Below are positions 1 through 8,833 of a stretch of DNA of 64,000 nucleotides, piece by piece (position 1 is the stretch's first letter; every line of letters starts with the position of its first letter). The position numbers were made by a program, and so were the translations under genes. The notes beneath the pieces were generated by a model that did not search any database, had not been told where the DNA came from, and saw nothing but the letters and a program-made list of their open reading frames with translations. The DNA comes from Aquilonibacter sp963703325 (GTDB lineage Bacteria > Vulcanimicrobiota > Vulcanimicrobiia > Vulcanimicrobiales > Vulcanimicrobiaceae). The stretch lies in NCBI GenBank assembly GCA_963703325.1, contig OY969805.1:1302001-1366000 (forward strand), read 5' to 3'.

Positions 1-584
1 ATGACGAGTGCGCACGATGCAAAAGCTCGCCACGTGCGCGTGCGCAGCGCGTACACAGCATACGCACCGAGTGTGAATACTGTGAGCGTGAGACCGCTCG
101 TTCCGATGTACGCGCCGACCGCGCGCAGCGGCGTCTCGACCTGCGTCGTGCCGAGTTGTGCAAACGGCACACCGATCACGCCGATCGAGCGCACCCATTC
201 GGTAATCGCAAACGCGAGTGCAGCCGCAAGCGGCACGAGCGCCGGCACGATGCGATGCCGTGCAATCACCGTCATTGCGCCGGCGAACGCAATTGCCAGC
301 CCTTCGAGCGCGGCGCTGAATATGACGGCGACATACGCGAGCGGACCAACGGCGGTTTGAATCGTCGTACTCCACCACCAAAATGCGATCGTGAAAAACA
401 CAATTCCACAGAGCCATCCCAGAAAGAAAGCACGCCTCAAGGATGCGCGTTGCCACGTCCAGAACAGCGCCCCAGCGCCGAGCGGTGCCGCCCACGCGAA
501 ACCTGCGCGCGGAAACGCCAGCGCAAACAACACGCCGGAAAGTACCGCGATCAGCGCGGCGCGCAAGCGTTCCGAGGAAAGCAT
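1..584 (-). CDS. lnt: Apolipoprotein N-acyltransferase, N-terminal part (runs off the window)
   Basis: Reading the minus strand from the ATG at 584-582 gives an open frame to the window edge, about 194 residues with no stop. The product starts with a hydrophobic helix and holds the Lnt membrane-domain pattern: AFPRAGFAWAAPLGAGALFW near residues 20-40, a run ending in AFWWWSTT, and EWVRSIGVIGVPFAQLGTT further on, which resembles the EWLR-G-G-P-L region of the family. Lnt adds the third acyl chain to lipoproteins in the inner membrane. The nitrilase domain with the catalytic Glu-Lys-Cys lies outside the window. Its start codon overlaps that of the divergent lipoprotein gene (CATG), so both share the same narrow promoter space. 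Confidence 0.85.
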   Translation of the reverse strand, partial: MLSSERLRAALIAVLSGVLFALAFPRAGFAWAAPLGAGALFWTWQRASLRRAFFLGWLCGIVFFTIAFWWWSTTIQTAVGPLAYVAVIFSAALEGLAIAFAGAMTVIARHRIVPALVPLAAALAFAITEWVRSIGVIGVPFAQLGTTQVETPLRAVGAYIGTSGLTLTVFTLGAYAVYALRTRTWRAFASCALV

Positions 585-1374
585 GATTCGTAGATCAAGT
601 TTTGTGACGGGTTCAGTTGCGGCGCTCATTGCTTCGTCATGTGGCAGACAGGTGACGCCCACCCGTAAAGGTATTGGCCCCGGCGGATTGGAGTCGGGCT
701 TCATGAGTGTGAAGTTCAATGTCCAGACGGCATTCAACTTCTCGAGCGACTCCTACGCGATCGTCTTTAACACGTCGGGAAGCGGCGTGACGCCCTTACC
801 GAACACCAGCGTCAATAACTGGGCCGGGTTTTCGATGGCCATCGTGGTCGGCGGCGTCGGCGGTACCATTTCGGCGTATCCGTTCTCCTTTTTTCGCCCC
901 AACAACACCACCCAGAGCCCGGTGCTCTATCCGATCGGCGCGACACCGCAACAGTTAACGCTGCAGCTCGGCAGCAACGGCCAAAGCAATCAATTTACCG
1001 TCATCTTCGCTCGCATCCTGGCGCTCTTCAACGCTTCCACCTCACCGTCGCCGAGCCCGACGACGTCGACATCGCCGAGTCCCATCGCAAGCCCCAGCGG
1101 TGGCCCAAGTCCGTCGCCGACCCCGACGGGCGTTGCCGTGTCCAATGTCTGGAACTTTAACTTCTTCGTAATCCAAGGCCAACCGGTGAATTATGCACCG
1201 GTGGGAACCATTATCGACTCACTCGGTGCCGGCGGCGCAAACGACCAAACCTATGTGTCGCAACAGCTCATTGTCTCGAACGCCTTCGATACCGGCGCAT
1301 TCTACGTGCAATCGGGCCAGCATCCGTCGATTCCTGACGCCATTGCAAGCGGAGATATCGCCAACAATCCCTGA
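583..1374 (+). CDS. Predicted secreted lipoprotein with Ser/Pro linker
   Basis: A 263-residue protein begins MIRRSSFVTGSVAALIASSC, a short signal peptide ending in a weak lipobox (ASSC). Two beta-rich stretches (about residues 45-145 and 185-263) are joined by a low-complexity Ser-Pro-Thr linker near 150-180. I do not recognise a family. A longer reading frame exists upstream, but it would run through the divergent lnt gene, and the ATG at 583 puts the signal peptide at the N-terminus, so that start is preferred. Ser-Pro linkers of the same type recur in the LptD homologue next door, which suggests a shared cell-surface style. Confidence 0.65.
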   Translation: MIRRSSFVTGSVAALIASSCGRQVTPTRKGIGPGGLESGFMSVKFNVQTAFNFSSDSYAIVFNTSGSGVTPLPNTSVNNWAGFSMAIVVGGVGGTISAYPFSFFRPNNTTQSPVLYPIGATPQQLTLQLGSNGQSNQFTVIFARILALFNASTSPSPSPTTSTSPSPIASPSGGPSPSPTPTGVAVSNVWNFNFFVIQGQPVNYAPVGTIIDSLGAGGANDQTYVSQQLIVSNAFDTGAFYVQSGQHPSIPDAIASGDIANNP

Positions 1375-1454
1375 TTTGGCCCAGCTCTTCGTCACCGCAA
1401 CCCTCATTTGCGTTATAGCAAACTTCGGGTCTCGGTTCCTCAATCTGGACTAAA

Positions 1455-3986
1455 TCAAAGATTGTTGAAGGATGTTGGTATCAGTGGGCCGCCGGACCCG
1501 AGCGCAAACGTCGCGCCCTGCGTCGGGAAGGCGAGGATATTGATCTGTAGCGTCACCAACTTTTGCGCCTCGTTGTAGAGCCCTTGGAGTTGGTAACAGT
1601 TGCCGATCGTGCGCGTGACGTAGAGCACCTTTTGCTCGAGCCGCGCGTGTTCGGTCCAATCGACCGTGGTAACGAACTGCGCCTGCGTGTCGCGGCCGAT
1701 CGGCGTTGAAAGCTGAAGGCTGGTTGATTCAAAGCCCTGACCTGGTCCCGGAATGAATGAGCCGCCGATCAACACCAGCGAGCGCGGCGAGGGCGCCACG
1801 GTGAGTTGATAGCTTACCGGCTGCGCTTCCGGCACGAAATTCGTCGCGAAGCCGACCGCGAGGTTGTACGTGTTCCCGTTGAGCACGCGCACGAGGTCTT
1901 GCGCGTTCTTCGTGTTCGTGCCCGGGAATTGATCGAGCGTGTAAAACGGCACTGAGGACGGACCGTTGTAGTTCTCTTCGCTGTACGTTAGCGTGTTGAC
2001 AAAGTGCTGGGTGATGGGTGTCGTCAGCGAGGCCTGCTGCTGAATCGAGGCTTTGAGATCCCCCGTGCTGTAGGCGTATTGATTGACGTTGACGGTCGCC
2101 TGGAGGTCGCTACCCAAAATCTGCGCGATCTCGGGCCCGAGCACGAATGCCATATTCGCGCGGCCGGCGGAGTAAGCGTACGCGGGCTCACTGTATTCGC
2201 CGATCGTGAAGTTTGCCGACGTCGGTATCCAAAAGTGCGGAAAGAATTTGTAGGGGCGGATCTGGAGCTGCGGCACTTCCTCATCGCCGTAGGGTTGGGC
2301 TGCGATCGTCTTGTCGTAGGTGAGCTGGTAGTCTTCGCCGGGCGTCACGTAGTGCAGCAAATCGTTGAGTGTCGCCGTCGAGTTGGTCGACGCGGTGCCG
2401 CCATAGTTGGTCGAGCTGCTCGAAAGATTGATATTGAGCGCGTTGCTCAGCTTGGAGTTGAACTGATCGTTGTCGGTAAACGAGATGCTGTTGCTGCTCG
2501 ATTGCGACCCGGTCGTGCTGCGCGTATAGGAATACTGCTGCGAAGTATGCGCCGTTTGGTGCGCGATGGTCTCGCTGATCTGCGTTGTGGCCGGGAGATT
2601 GGTATACGGGCCAAAGTTCGACTGATAGGACAGTTGGAAATTCGAGCGCAGCGTTTGCGAAATGTTTTCGGTTTCGCCGAACGTCAAGTTGTCGGTGGTC
2701 GCATCGACGCGTTTGTCATGAATTTCATAGAAATTGACGTTCGCGCTGCGGCGGCCGTTGCGTTTGGTGTAAAACGCTACGTATCCCAGGCCGAGTCCGA
2801 CCTTGGTAAAATAGTTGACCACGTAATAGCCGTAGAAGTATTGGTCTTTGCCGAACGTGACGCGCGTCTTGATCCAAAAACCTTCGTACGAGTCGTAACC
2901 GACGTCGGGAAAATATTTGGGGCGCTGGTTCGGATTGTCGACGGTGCGCAGCGGTATCACGACTTTGGGAAGGAAGAAGACCGCTGCCGCGCCTAGCCAC
3001 AGGATCGCCTTATAAATAACGATCTTGTCGCCCGGGTACACGTCCATATTGCGGCCGGTGATATGGTAGCCGCCGCGCTGATGTTCGCAGGTGGTGACCG
3101 ATGGGGCGAGGCCGTGGCCGACGCCTGCTGCGTCCGTGTGCAAATCCTTGGCGTTGAAGTGCACCAAGCCGATGTTGACGCCTTCGGAACTCGTGCCGCG
3201 GCCGTTGGTGAGGATCGCGGTTTGATCGATCGTATCGAACGTGATCTTGTCGGCCTCGAGCACCGAATCTTTGGCGTGATTGACGATAAACGTGTGTCCG
3301 GTGATCGTAACCGTGCGTAGCCCGTCGTAGTGCGCGTTGTCACCAACGATCTCTTCTGCGCCGTAAAGGATGTGCACGTTGCCGGTTGCGTCCCCGGGTT
3401 TCCCGGGACCGGTGTTGCCCGACACTTTGTCGGCGAGAACGGCGATGTAGTTCGGCGCGAGGGTCGGCGCGCCGGATGGTTCCGGGCTCGTCTTTGGTAG
3501 CGGCTGTCCCGCCGGCGTAATCGTAGGCGGAATGTTGGTACCGCGTTCGACGAACACCGGTTGATTCTGATCGAAGGGATTGGGCGTGGCGGTCGGGACC
3601 GGTGGCGGCGTCGTACCCGGCGACCCGCTCGGCTGGGGTGTCGCGATGAATTGGCTGTTGGCACCGCTACGCGGCGCAAAAGACGGCGTTGCAAAGGGCG
3701 ACGGGGAGCCGCTCGGCGAGGGCGACGGCGTCACCTGGAATTGCGCGACGTAGCGGCTGCCGGCGGGTTCTTGCGATTGACCGATTTCTTGGGCGAAGAG
3801 CTTTGCCTCGTGGACCGCGCACGATTGCCCGTTGAGCAGTGCCAAAGCGCGCGTGCTGTCGTCGGTCGCGGCGGCCGTTTGAGCGCGTGCCGGAACATAC
3901 GTGGCGAAGACCGCGACGAGGCACACGATTGCCGCGGCAATGCGACTGCCATTCGGTCGCGAGTTCACGTCCTTAGCGTTCTTCAA
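1455..3986 (-). CDS. lptD: LPS-assembly protein LptD (OstA family)
   Basis: The 843-residue product has a signal peptide (cleavage likely after ARAQ near residue 36), a Ser/Pro-rich low-complexity stretch at about 85-190, an OstA-like beta-jellyroll at about 195-300 (GNVHILYGAEEIVGDNAHYD and repeats), and a C-terminal barrel region rich in alternating aromatic strands. LptD is the outer-membrane translocon that places lipopolysaccharide in the outer leaflet. It follows the LptF/G permease directly, with a 14-nt overlap, so one transcript probably makes both inner- and outer-membrane parts of the transport bridge. The Pro-rich insert before the jellyroll is unusual for LptD. No LptE gene is seen nearby. 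Confidence 0.82.
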   Translation of the reverse strand: MKNAKDVNSRPNGSRIAAAIVCLVAVFATYVPARAQTAAATDDSTRALALLNGQSCAVHEAKLFAQEIGQSQEPAGSRYVAQFQVTPSPSPSGSPSPFATPSFAPRSGANSQFIATPQPSGSPGTTPPPVPTATPNPFDQNQPVFVERGTNIPPTITPAGQPLPKTSPEPSGAPTLAPNYIAVLADKVSGNTGPGKPGDATGNVHILYGAEEIVGDNAHYDGLRTVTITGHTFIVNHAKDSVLEADKITFDTIDQTAILTNGRGTSSEGVNIGLVHFNAKDLHTDAAGVGHGLAPSVTTCEHQRGGYHITGRNMDVYPGDKIVIYKAILWLGAAAVFFLPKVVIPLRTVDNPNQRPKYFPDVGYDSYEGFWIKTRVTFGKDQYFYGYYVVNYFTKVGLGLGYVAFYTKRNGRRSANVNFYEIHDKRVDATTDNLTFGETENISQTLRSNFQLSYQSNFGPYTNLPATTQISETIAHQTAHTSQQYSYTRSTTGSQSSSNSISFTDNDQFNSKLSNALNINLSSSSTNYGGTASTNSTATLNDLLHYVTPGEDYQLTYDKTIAAQPYGDEEVPQLQIRPYKFFPHFWIPTSANFTIGEYSEPAYAYSAGRANMAFVLGPEIAQILGSDLQATVNVNQYAYSTGDLKASIQQQASLTTPITQHFVNTLTYSEENYNGPSSVPFYTLDQFPGTNTKNAQDLVRVLNGNTYNLAVGFATNFVPEAQPVSYQLTVAPSPRSLVLIGGSFIPGPGQGFESTSLQLSTPIGRDTQAQFVTTVDWTEHARLEQKVLYVTRTIGNCYQLQGLYNEAQKLVTLQINILAFPTQGATFALGSGGPLIPTSFNNL

Positions 3987-5127
3987 ACCAGAGTAAAGTA
4001 AGGCCGGTGGCGCCCATGATCATGTTCGGCAGCCACGCCGCGAGGAGCGGATTCATCTGTCCGTTTCGTCCCAAAGCAGCCGCCGCCGACATCAGCAAGA
4101 AATAGCCGAAGAACGCGAGGATCGCCATCGCGATTCCGAGCATCTGTCCGCGCTTGCCGAAGCGCATTGCGAGCGGTACCGCGAGAATCACCGCGATGAA
4201 CGACGCGAACGGCCACGATAGCTTGTTGTAAAGGTTGATCTGCAGGCTCCCCAGCGCCGAGCCGCCGATTCCTTGCGCTTGCAGGGCCTTGACTTGCGCG
4301 CCGAGGTTCTTGCTCGACATCGTCCACGGATCGGAATTTTGATTGCTCATGAACTGCGCGGCCGTTTCGGCCAGCGGCAGCCCGACAAGCACGTCTTTAA
4401 CGCGCTGTTGACTCGTCACGTATCCATCGCCGTTGTAGCGCGTATCGATGACGTCGTGCAGCGCGAGCTGCGTATTCTCGACCGTCGCGGTCTTGGCTTG
4501 CAGCGTCTCCACGAAAATGCCGTAACGCCCGAGCTTAAAGACCTGCACGCCTTCCATCGTCTTATTGTCGGGCAGCACCTGATTCACATAAAACGTGTTG
4601 CCCGTGTCGGGATCCTTGCGGAAGAATTGCGGTTCGACCGGCAATGCGTCGGTGTGATAGAGAATCTGATAGAACGTGCGCGTCGAGATGTCGACGGACG
4701 TGGGCGCGACGTTTTCATTGATGAAGTACGAAAGGACGAACGCTGCCGCGCCGAAGAGCAGCGGCGTGAGCGCGATCCTCCAGACCGGAATCCCGGAGGT
4801 GCGCATGGCGGTGATCTCGTTGTCGCTCATCAGCCGGCCCATCGAGAGCAGTCCCGCGAGCAGCGCTCCGAACGGAAACGCCATCGGTGTCGCCTGCGGA
4901 ACGCGGAAGAGCACGAAGCGCAACACCAAAAAGAACGGCGCGTGTTGATTGATGATGTAATCTGCGGCGACGAAAAAGATGTTGAGCGCCCAGAAGATCA
5001 GATAAGCAAACAGACCGGCAGCAAACGGCAGAATCATGCCGCGCAGCAGATAGCGGTCCAAAATGGGCAGGCGCCATGCCGCGATATCGATTGCGGGGTG
5101 CAGCCGGCGTTCGGTGAGCGTCGCCAT
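3973..5127 (-). CDS. LptF/LptG family lipopolysaccharide export permease
   Basis: The 384-residue membrane protein matches the YjgP/YjgQ family: N-terminal helices with LDRYLLRGMILPFAAGLFAY, the segment RVPQATPMAFPFGALLAGLL, the conserved SDNEITAMRTSGIP motif near residues 105-120, a periplasmic beta-jellyroll in the middle and three closing helices. It would form, with an LptB ATPase encoded elsewhere, the ABC transporter that extracts lipopolysaccharide from the inner membrane. Only one permease gene is present here, so either it works as a homodimer or a second copy lies elsewhere. It sits between a lytic transglycosylase and lptD on the same strand. Confidence 0.85.
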   Translation of the reverse strand: MATLTERRLHPAIDIAAWRLPILDRYLLRGMILPFAAGLFAYLIFWALNIFFVAADYIINQHAPFFLVLRFVLFRVPQATPMAFPFGALLAGLLSMGRLMSDNEITAMRTSGIPVWRIALTPLLFGAAAFVLSYFINENVAPTSVDISTRTFYQILYHTDALPVEPQFFRKDPDTGNTFYVNQVLPDNKTMEGVQVFKLGRYGIFVETLQAKTATVENTQLALHDVIDTRYNGDGYVTSQQRVKDVLVGLPLAETAAQFMSNQNSDPWTMSSKNLGAQVKALQAQGIGGSALGSLQINLYNKLSWPFASFIAVILAVPLAMRFGKRGQMLGIAMAILAFFGYFLLMSAAAALGRNGQMNPLLAAWLPNMIMGATGLTLLWFEER

Positions 5128-5139
5128 GAAGATACGCTG

Positions 5140-5613
5140 CTAGAAGCTGCGGTACGCCGAGACTACACGAGCGACGTAGGCTTGCGTCTCCGGATAGGGC
5201 GGCACGCCATGATAACGATCGACGGCACCCGGTCCCGCGTTGTATGCCGCGACGGCCAGCGTCACGTTCCCGTGGTAACGGTCGAGCAGCTGCTTGAGGT
5301 AGCCGGCGCCGCATCGCACGTTCTGATTGGCATCGAAGGTATCGGACACGCCGCATCCGGCGGCGGTCCCCGGCATCAGTTGCATGAGTCCTTGAGCGCC
5401 GGCGAGACTGATCGCCGAGGGATCACCCGCCGATTCGGCCATGAGGACGGCGCGCACCAGGCCCGGCGGCGCGCCGCTAGCCAGTGACGCCTCGTTCACG
5501 AGCGAGGTGATTTGTAACGAATCGAGGGAGCGCGGCGAATACGGAAGATACCCCCCGCCGCCACAACCGTACAGCAGGCTCAAGAGGCCAAGCATCCCGA
5601 GCAGCGCTTTCAT
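5140..5613 (-). CDS. Lytic transglycosylase lipoprotein (SLT domain)
   Basis: A 157-residue protein with a lipoprotein signal (LLYGC, Cys17) and one SLT domain. The catalytic Glu is at residue 60 in MAESAGDPSAIS, followed by GAQGLMQLMPGTA and the AVAAYNAGPGAVDRY motif that closes the lysozyme-like groove. It would cut peptidoglycan glycan strands, forming 1,6-anhydro ends, from the outer-membrane inner face. The gene ends 12 nt before the LptF/G start on the same strand, so it probably leads the envelope operon. It is short for the family: no regulatory or LysM domain is attached. Confidence 0.85.
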   Translation of the reverse strand: MKALLGMLGLLSLLYGCGGGGYLPYSPRSLDSLQITSLVNEASLASGAPPGLVRAVLMAESAGDPSAISLAGAQGLMQLMPGTAAGCGVSDTFDANQNVRCGAGYLKQLLDRYHGNVTLAVAAYNAGPGAVDRYHGVPPYPETQAYVARVVSAYRSF

Positions 5614-5681
5614 CGCTCTGCCATGTTCTCCGAGGGGAGGGCCCGGCCTCTCATGGATATACCAAATTAACGAAGCTCAGA

Positions 5682-6674
5682 TTAGACCAGCGTGAACTTT
5701 AACTCACCCAACTTCGAGATTTTGGTCGTGATGCGGTCGCCGGCTTTCAGCCAGACCTGCTGGTCCTTTGGATAGCCGAGGATCACGCCGCTCGGCGTGC
5801 CGCTGAAAATTACGTCACCCGGCCGCAGCGTGATGAACTCCGACATGTAGCTGATGATCTTCGCGCACGAGAAGATCATCTGCGAAGTGTTCATGTCCTG
5901 CCGCGGCGTCGTCTCGTCGTTGACGAACGTTTGGATCTGCAGCGTTTGCGGATCGCCGATCTGATCGGCGGTGACCAGCCAGGGTCCGAGCGGAGCGAAT
6001 TGATCGGGCGTCTTCCCAGTCATCCATTGTGAGACTCGCAACTGTGCATCACGCGCGCTAAAGTCGTTGCCGCACGCATATCCGAAGACGTACGACAGCG
6101 CATCGGCTTCCGACACGTTGCGCGCTTCCCTACCGATGATCAGCACGAGTTCGGACTCATAGTCGAACTGCGTCAGCGGCAGCGACGACACGGCGACGGT
6201 TCCGTTGTGACGATTGAGAGAGGTGTTGTATTTGTTGAAGAGATCGGGATACGGTTGCGCCTTCATGTTGGTTTCGGCCAAGTGCGCGCGATAATTCAAC
6301 CCGACGCACAGTATTTTTTCCGGCGCCGAGACCAGCGGTCCGTACTGCACCGCGGATTCGCTGCGCATCGCGCTCGGCGGCGCTTGGGCGACGATGCGCG
6401 CGAGTGCGGCAACGTTACCACGCCCGCAGACGACGTCGTCGATGGTACGCGGCGCATGCGCGATGCTCATGCTGCTCGCGGCGCGTCCGACGTCGATGAT
6501 GCCATGCGACGTGCGAATGCCCAGATGATCGACATTGCCGTCGCGCAGCGTCGTGAACGTCATACCCGTGACCGTGGAGGGAGCGTTCGCTGCCGAGACG
6601 AGCGAAGGCGCCGATCCGGCGATGGCTGCGGCTCCCGCGCTGGCGGCAAGAAATCCCTTGCGTGAAACATCCAT
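5682..6674 (-). CDS. Fumarylacetoacetate hydrolase (FAH) family protein with export signal
   Basis: The 330-residue product has a FAH fold: KILCVGLNYRAHLAETN near residue 118, metal-binding acidic residues in YESELVLIIGREA, GYACGNDFSARDAQ, and the closing GDVIFSGTPSGV. The family hydrolyses or decarboxylates beta-diketo acids in aromatic degradation. The N-terminus SRKGFLAASAGAAAIAGSAP resembles a Tat signal whose twin Arg is replaced by Arg-Lys, so export outside the cytoplasm is possible and would be unusual for this enzyme class. No pathway partners lie next to it; substrate unknown. Confidence 0.8.
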   Translation of the reverse strand: MDVSRKGFLAASAGAAAIAGSAPSLVSAANAPSTVTGMTFTTLRDGNVDHLGIRTSHGIIDVGRAASSMSIAHAPRTIDDVVCGRGNVAALARIVAQAPPSAMRSESAVQYGPLVSAPEKILCVGLNYRAHLAETNMKAQPYPDLFNKYNTSLNRHNGTVAVSSLPLTQFDYESELVLIIGREARNVSEADALSYVFGYACGNDFSARDAQLRVSQWMTGKTPDQFAPLGPWLVTADQIGDPQTLQIQTFVNDETTPRQDMNTSQMIFSCAKIISYMSEFITLRPGDVIFSGTPSGVILGYPKDQQVWLKAGDRITTKISKLGELKFTLV

Positions 6675-6718
6675 AACGGATACCCCCGTTTAAGGGGCTT
6701 CGCTGCTGAGTTAAAGAC

Positions 6719-7459
6719 TCATTGAGACGGCGGCGGCGGCTGCGCCGGCGCGGAGACCAGGGTCAACGTGGTGGGATCGACGTCGTAACTTCCGGCCGTT
6801 ACGAAATTGTTTGGATAAGCGCAGATCACGCTGTCGCCGGGACCCCAAATGACCACGAGATTCGGCGGCCCGCACGGCGTTTGCGTGAGACCGTAGTTTT
6901 GCAGTAGCTGCGCGCCGGGCGTGAGCGGCTGCACCTGATATGACGGATAGATCACTTGGTCTTGATAGTCAACGATCGACCCGAGCAGAAAAGCTCCGGT
7001 CAGCGCGCCCAGCGCAAACGGACCCCAGAATCCACCGCCCCAGTAGATCGGCGCGGGGTACCATACGCGGCCGTGGTTCCAGCCCCAGTTGCCCCAGTGA
7101 TGCGGATTGTAGACCGTTGGTCCACGATAGCCGCCCGATTGCGGCGGTTGGCTGACGGAGTGTCCTGCCGGACGCGCGATAGGGCGTGCGCCCGGTGGCA
7201 TCGGCCGTCCAGCGGGCGGAGCGACCGGGTGGGCGGGATACATCGGCGCCGGATGTGCGACGTCGCGCGGCAGACTGAATCCGGGTTGTTGGATTGGGCG
7301 TGGGGGCGGCGCGGCCGGACGCGGAGGCGGCGCCGCCGCGCGCGCCGGCGCCGGCGCGGAGTGAGCACCGCCGCCGCCGCCGCCGTGCTGGGCGAGCGCC
7401 GTCATCGGCGTTGCAGCAGCAAGCACGAGTGCGAGTCCGGCGCGGAAAAAGCGGTTCAT
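6719..7459 (-). CDS. Secreted Pro-rich protein with YWGGGFWG core, module copy A
   Basis: A 246-residue protein with a clear signal peptide (cut near ALAQ), a Gly/His then Pro/Ala/Arg-rich region to about residue 115, and a conserved C-terminal half: WYPAPIYWGGGFWG, a hydrophobic segment of about 20 residues (FALGALTGAFLLGSIV), then a compact domain with TQTPCGPPNLVVI and DSVICAYPNN, where the two Cys could pair. The C-terminal half is closely similar to the protein at 16873-17676. Its start overlaps the end of the upstream small secreted gene by four bases (ATGA), as in the second copy. Function unknown; surface or periplasmic location is inferred from the signal peptide. Confidence 0.75.
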   Translation of the reverse strand: MNRFFRAGLALVLAAATPMTALAQHGGGGGGAHSAPAPARAAAPPPRPAAPPPRPIQQPGFSLPRDVAHPAPMYPAHPVAPPAGRPMPPGARPIARPAGHSVSQPPQSGGYRGPTVYNPHHWGNWGWNHGRVWYPAPIYWGGGFWGPFALGALTGAFLLGSIVDYQDQVIYPSYQVQPLTPGAQLLQNYGLTQTPCGPPNLVVIWGPGDSVICAYPNNFVTAGSYDVDPTTLTLVSAPAQPPPPSQ

Positions 7460-7908
7460 TCTTTCACCTCATCGACGTCGCCGCGTACCGTGATGTACGT
7501 GCCGTGTTGCGTTCGTAATGCGACCAACAAATGGTGCGACCCCAAGAGTTCCGATGAATACGGAACATGGTGAGCGGCAGCGGAGAAATTCATGTAGATG
7601 GTCCCATTCGCAACGGCGATCGGGCGCGTTGCACCGCTTTGGTGAAGGGTCATTGCGTACGGCAGGCAGCGGACCAAATTGCCAGTGTCCGAGCATGCTG
7701 CCGTCGTGATCTCGAGGATACCCTTGCCGTCGGCGCTGTGCAGCCACAACGTCTGCCCGGTCCAGCGCATCGCGGTCTGCGGATACTCGCGAACCGAGCC
7801 ATCGCTCTGCTGCACCCGCACGACCCCGTTGGCGCGAGCTGTGCCGGGGACGATTGCCAGCATGCAAAACGCGGCAGCCAGGGCAAGCGTGCACCTCTTC
7901 AAGCTCAT
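7456..7908 (-). CDS. Small secreted protein, module copy A
   Basis: The ATG at 7908 gives a 150-residue protein with a signal peptide (MSLKRCTLALAAAFCMLAIV, cut after ARA). A longer frame upstream runs into the polyphosphate kinase gene and is rejected. The mature part starts with VVRVQQSDGSVREY and has AACSDTGNLVRCLP, with two Cys nine residues apart, then GTIYMNF and TQHGTYITVRG. The same pattern and the same length of 150 residues recur in the protein at 17673-18125. It overlaps the downstream YWGGGFWG gene by ATGA. It looks like a small beta-rich domain; no known family recognised. Confidence 0.72.
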   Translation of the reverse strand: MSLKRCTLALAAAFCMLAIVPGTARANGVVRVQQSDGSVREYPQTAMRWTGQTLWLHSADGKGILEITTAACSDTGNLVRCLPYAMTLHQSGATRPIAVANGTIYMNFSAAAHHVPYSSELLGSHHLLVALRTQHGTYITVRGDVDEVKE

Positions 7909-7913
7909 GACTC

Positions 7914-8756
7914 TTACGTTGGCGTTCGACCTTGAGAATCTTGTGATAGTTTGCGCTGGATCGCCTCGAGATCGACGGTGGTCCGTGGCAGCTTCATGTT
8001 CAGTCCGTCGAGCGTCTCGACCACGATCCGCGAGATCGCGAGGTTGCGAAACCACTTGTGGTCCGAAGGAATGATGAACCAAGGCGCATCCGGCATGCTG
8101 GTCTTTTCGAGCGCGGCTGTATACGCCGTGAGATAGTCGGCGAAATATGCGCGTTCGGTATAGTCCGCGTCGCTGATCTTCCACTGTCGCGACGGATCCT
8201 CGAGCCGGGCCTTAAAGCGTTTGAGCTGTTCTTGCGGACTCATGTGCAGATAGAACTTCAGAATGGTCGTTCCGGCTTGCGCAAGATCTTTCTCGAACGC
8301 ATTGATCAGCTCGTAGCGCTTGGACCAGACGCTTTTCGGTACGAGATTGTGTACGCGCACGATCAGCACGTCTTCGTAGTGCGAGCGGTTGAAGATCACG
8401 ATCTCGCCGCGCTGCGGCGCGGGAATGTGCGCGCGCCACAAGAAGTCGTGCGCCGCTTCCTCGCGCGAGGGCTCTTTGAACGAGTGCACGCGCGCCCCTT
8501 GCGGATTGAGCCCGCGAAAGACATGGGAAACGGTCCCGTCCTTGCCGGACGCGTCGAGCCCTTGGAGCACGATCAGGAGCGAGTGCTCGTTGCCGGCGTA
8601 GAGCAGATATTGGAGCCGGCACAACTCGTCGATGTCGTGCGCCATCTCGTCTGCCGCCTCGGCTTTATTCGCGTGGCCGTCTTTATAGGCGGGGTCGATC
8701 GATGCGAGGTCGACGCGATGGCCCGGCTCGACCATGAATTTCTTGCGGTAGTCCAT
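7914..8756 (-). CDS. ppk2: Polyphosphate kinase 2 family protein
   Basis: A 280-residue soluble kinase with the PPK2 P-loop GLDASGKDGT (residues 66-75), a lid region around AAHDFLWRAH, the Walker B segment EIVIFNRSHYEDVLIVRVH (118-136) and the family pattern KFYLHMSPQEQLKRF. PPK2 enzymes move phosphate between polyphosphate and nucleoside mono- or diphosphates. The single-domain length and the SREEAAHDFLWR segment are like PPK2 members that make ADP/ATP from polyphosphate, but the exact class cannot be fixed by eye. It is encoded immediately before the secreted module (5-nt gap) and opposite the TetR regulator; the functional link is unclear. Confidence 0.88.
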   Translation of the reverse strand: MDYRKKFMVEPGHRVDLASIDPAYKDGHANKAEAADEMAHDIDELCRLQYLLYAGNEHSLLIVLQGLDASGKDGTVSHVFRGLNPQGARVHSFKEPSREEAAHDFLWRAHIPAPQRGEIVIFNRSHYEDVLIVRVHNLVPKSVWSKRYELINAFEKDLAQAGTTILKFYLHMSPQEQLKRFKARLEDPSRQWKISDADYTERAYFADYLTAYTAALEKTSMPDAPWFIIPSDHKWFRNLAISRIVVETLDGLNMKLPRTTVDLEAIQRKLSQDSQGRTPT

Positions 8757-8798
8757 CCGCGGGCTATTTCGAAGCGTTCCGGCGTTACCCTGTAGTAG

Positions 8799-8833
8799 GT
8801 AATTTATGTGAGATAGTATAACTCGGTTACCAC
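8799..8833. promoter_or_regulatory. Possible promoter/operator of the TetR gene
   Basis: Between the divergent ppk2 and TetR genes lies a GGTAA ... TTACC inverted pair separated by 24 bases, and a TATAAC -10-like element (8817-8822) sits inside it. This is the usual place for TetR autoregulation. No good -35 element is visible, so the call is tentative. Confidence 0.25.

Noticed and set aside
2004..2996. Long plus-strand ORF (330 codons) antisense to lptD
   Set aside because: Composition is Arg/Val-rich without any domain, and it mirrors the codon pattern of the real minus-strand gene.
4273..5487. Long plus-strand ORF antisense to the LptF/G permease and transglycosylase
   Set aside because: It spans two genes with clear family motifs on the other strand; its translation has no recognisable segment.
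7909..8184. Longer start for the small secreted protein of module copy A
   Set aside because: The extension overlaps the polyphosphate kinase gene and would bury the signal peptide.
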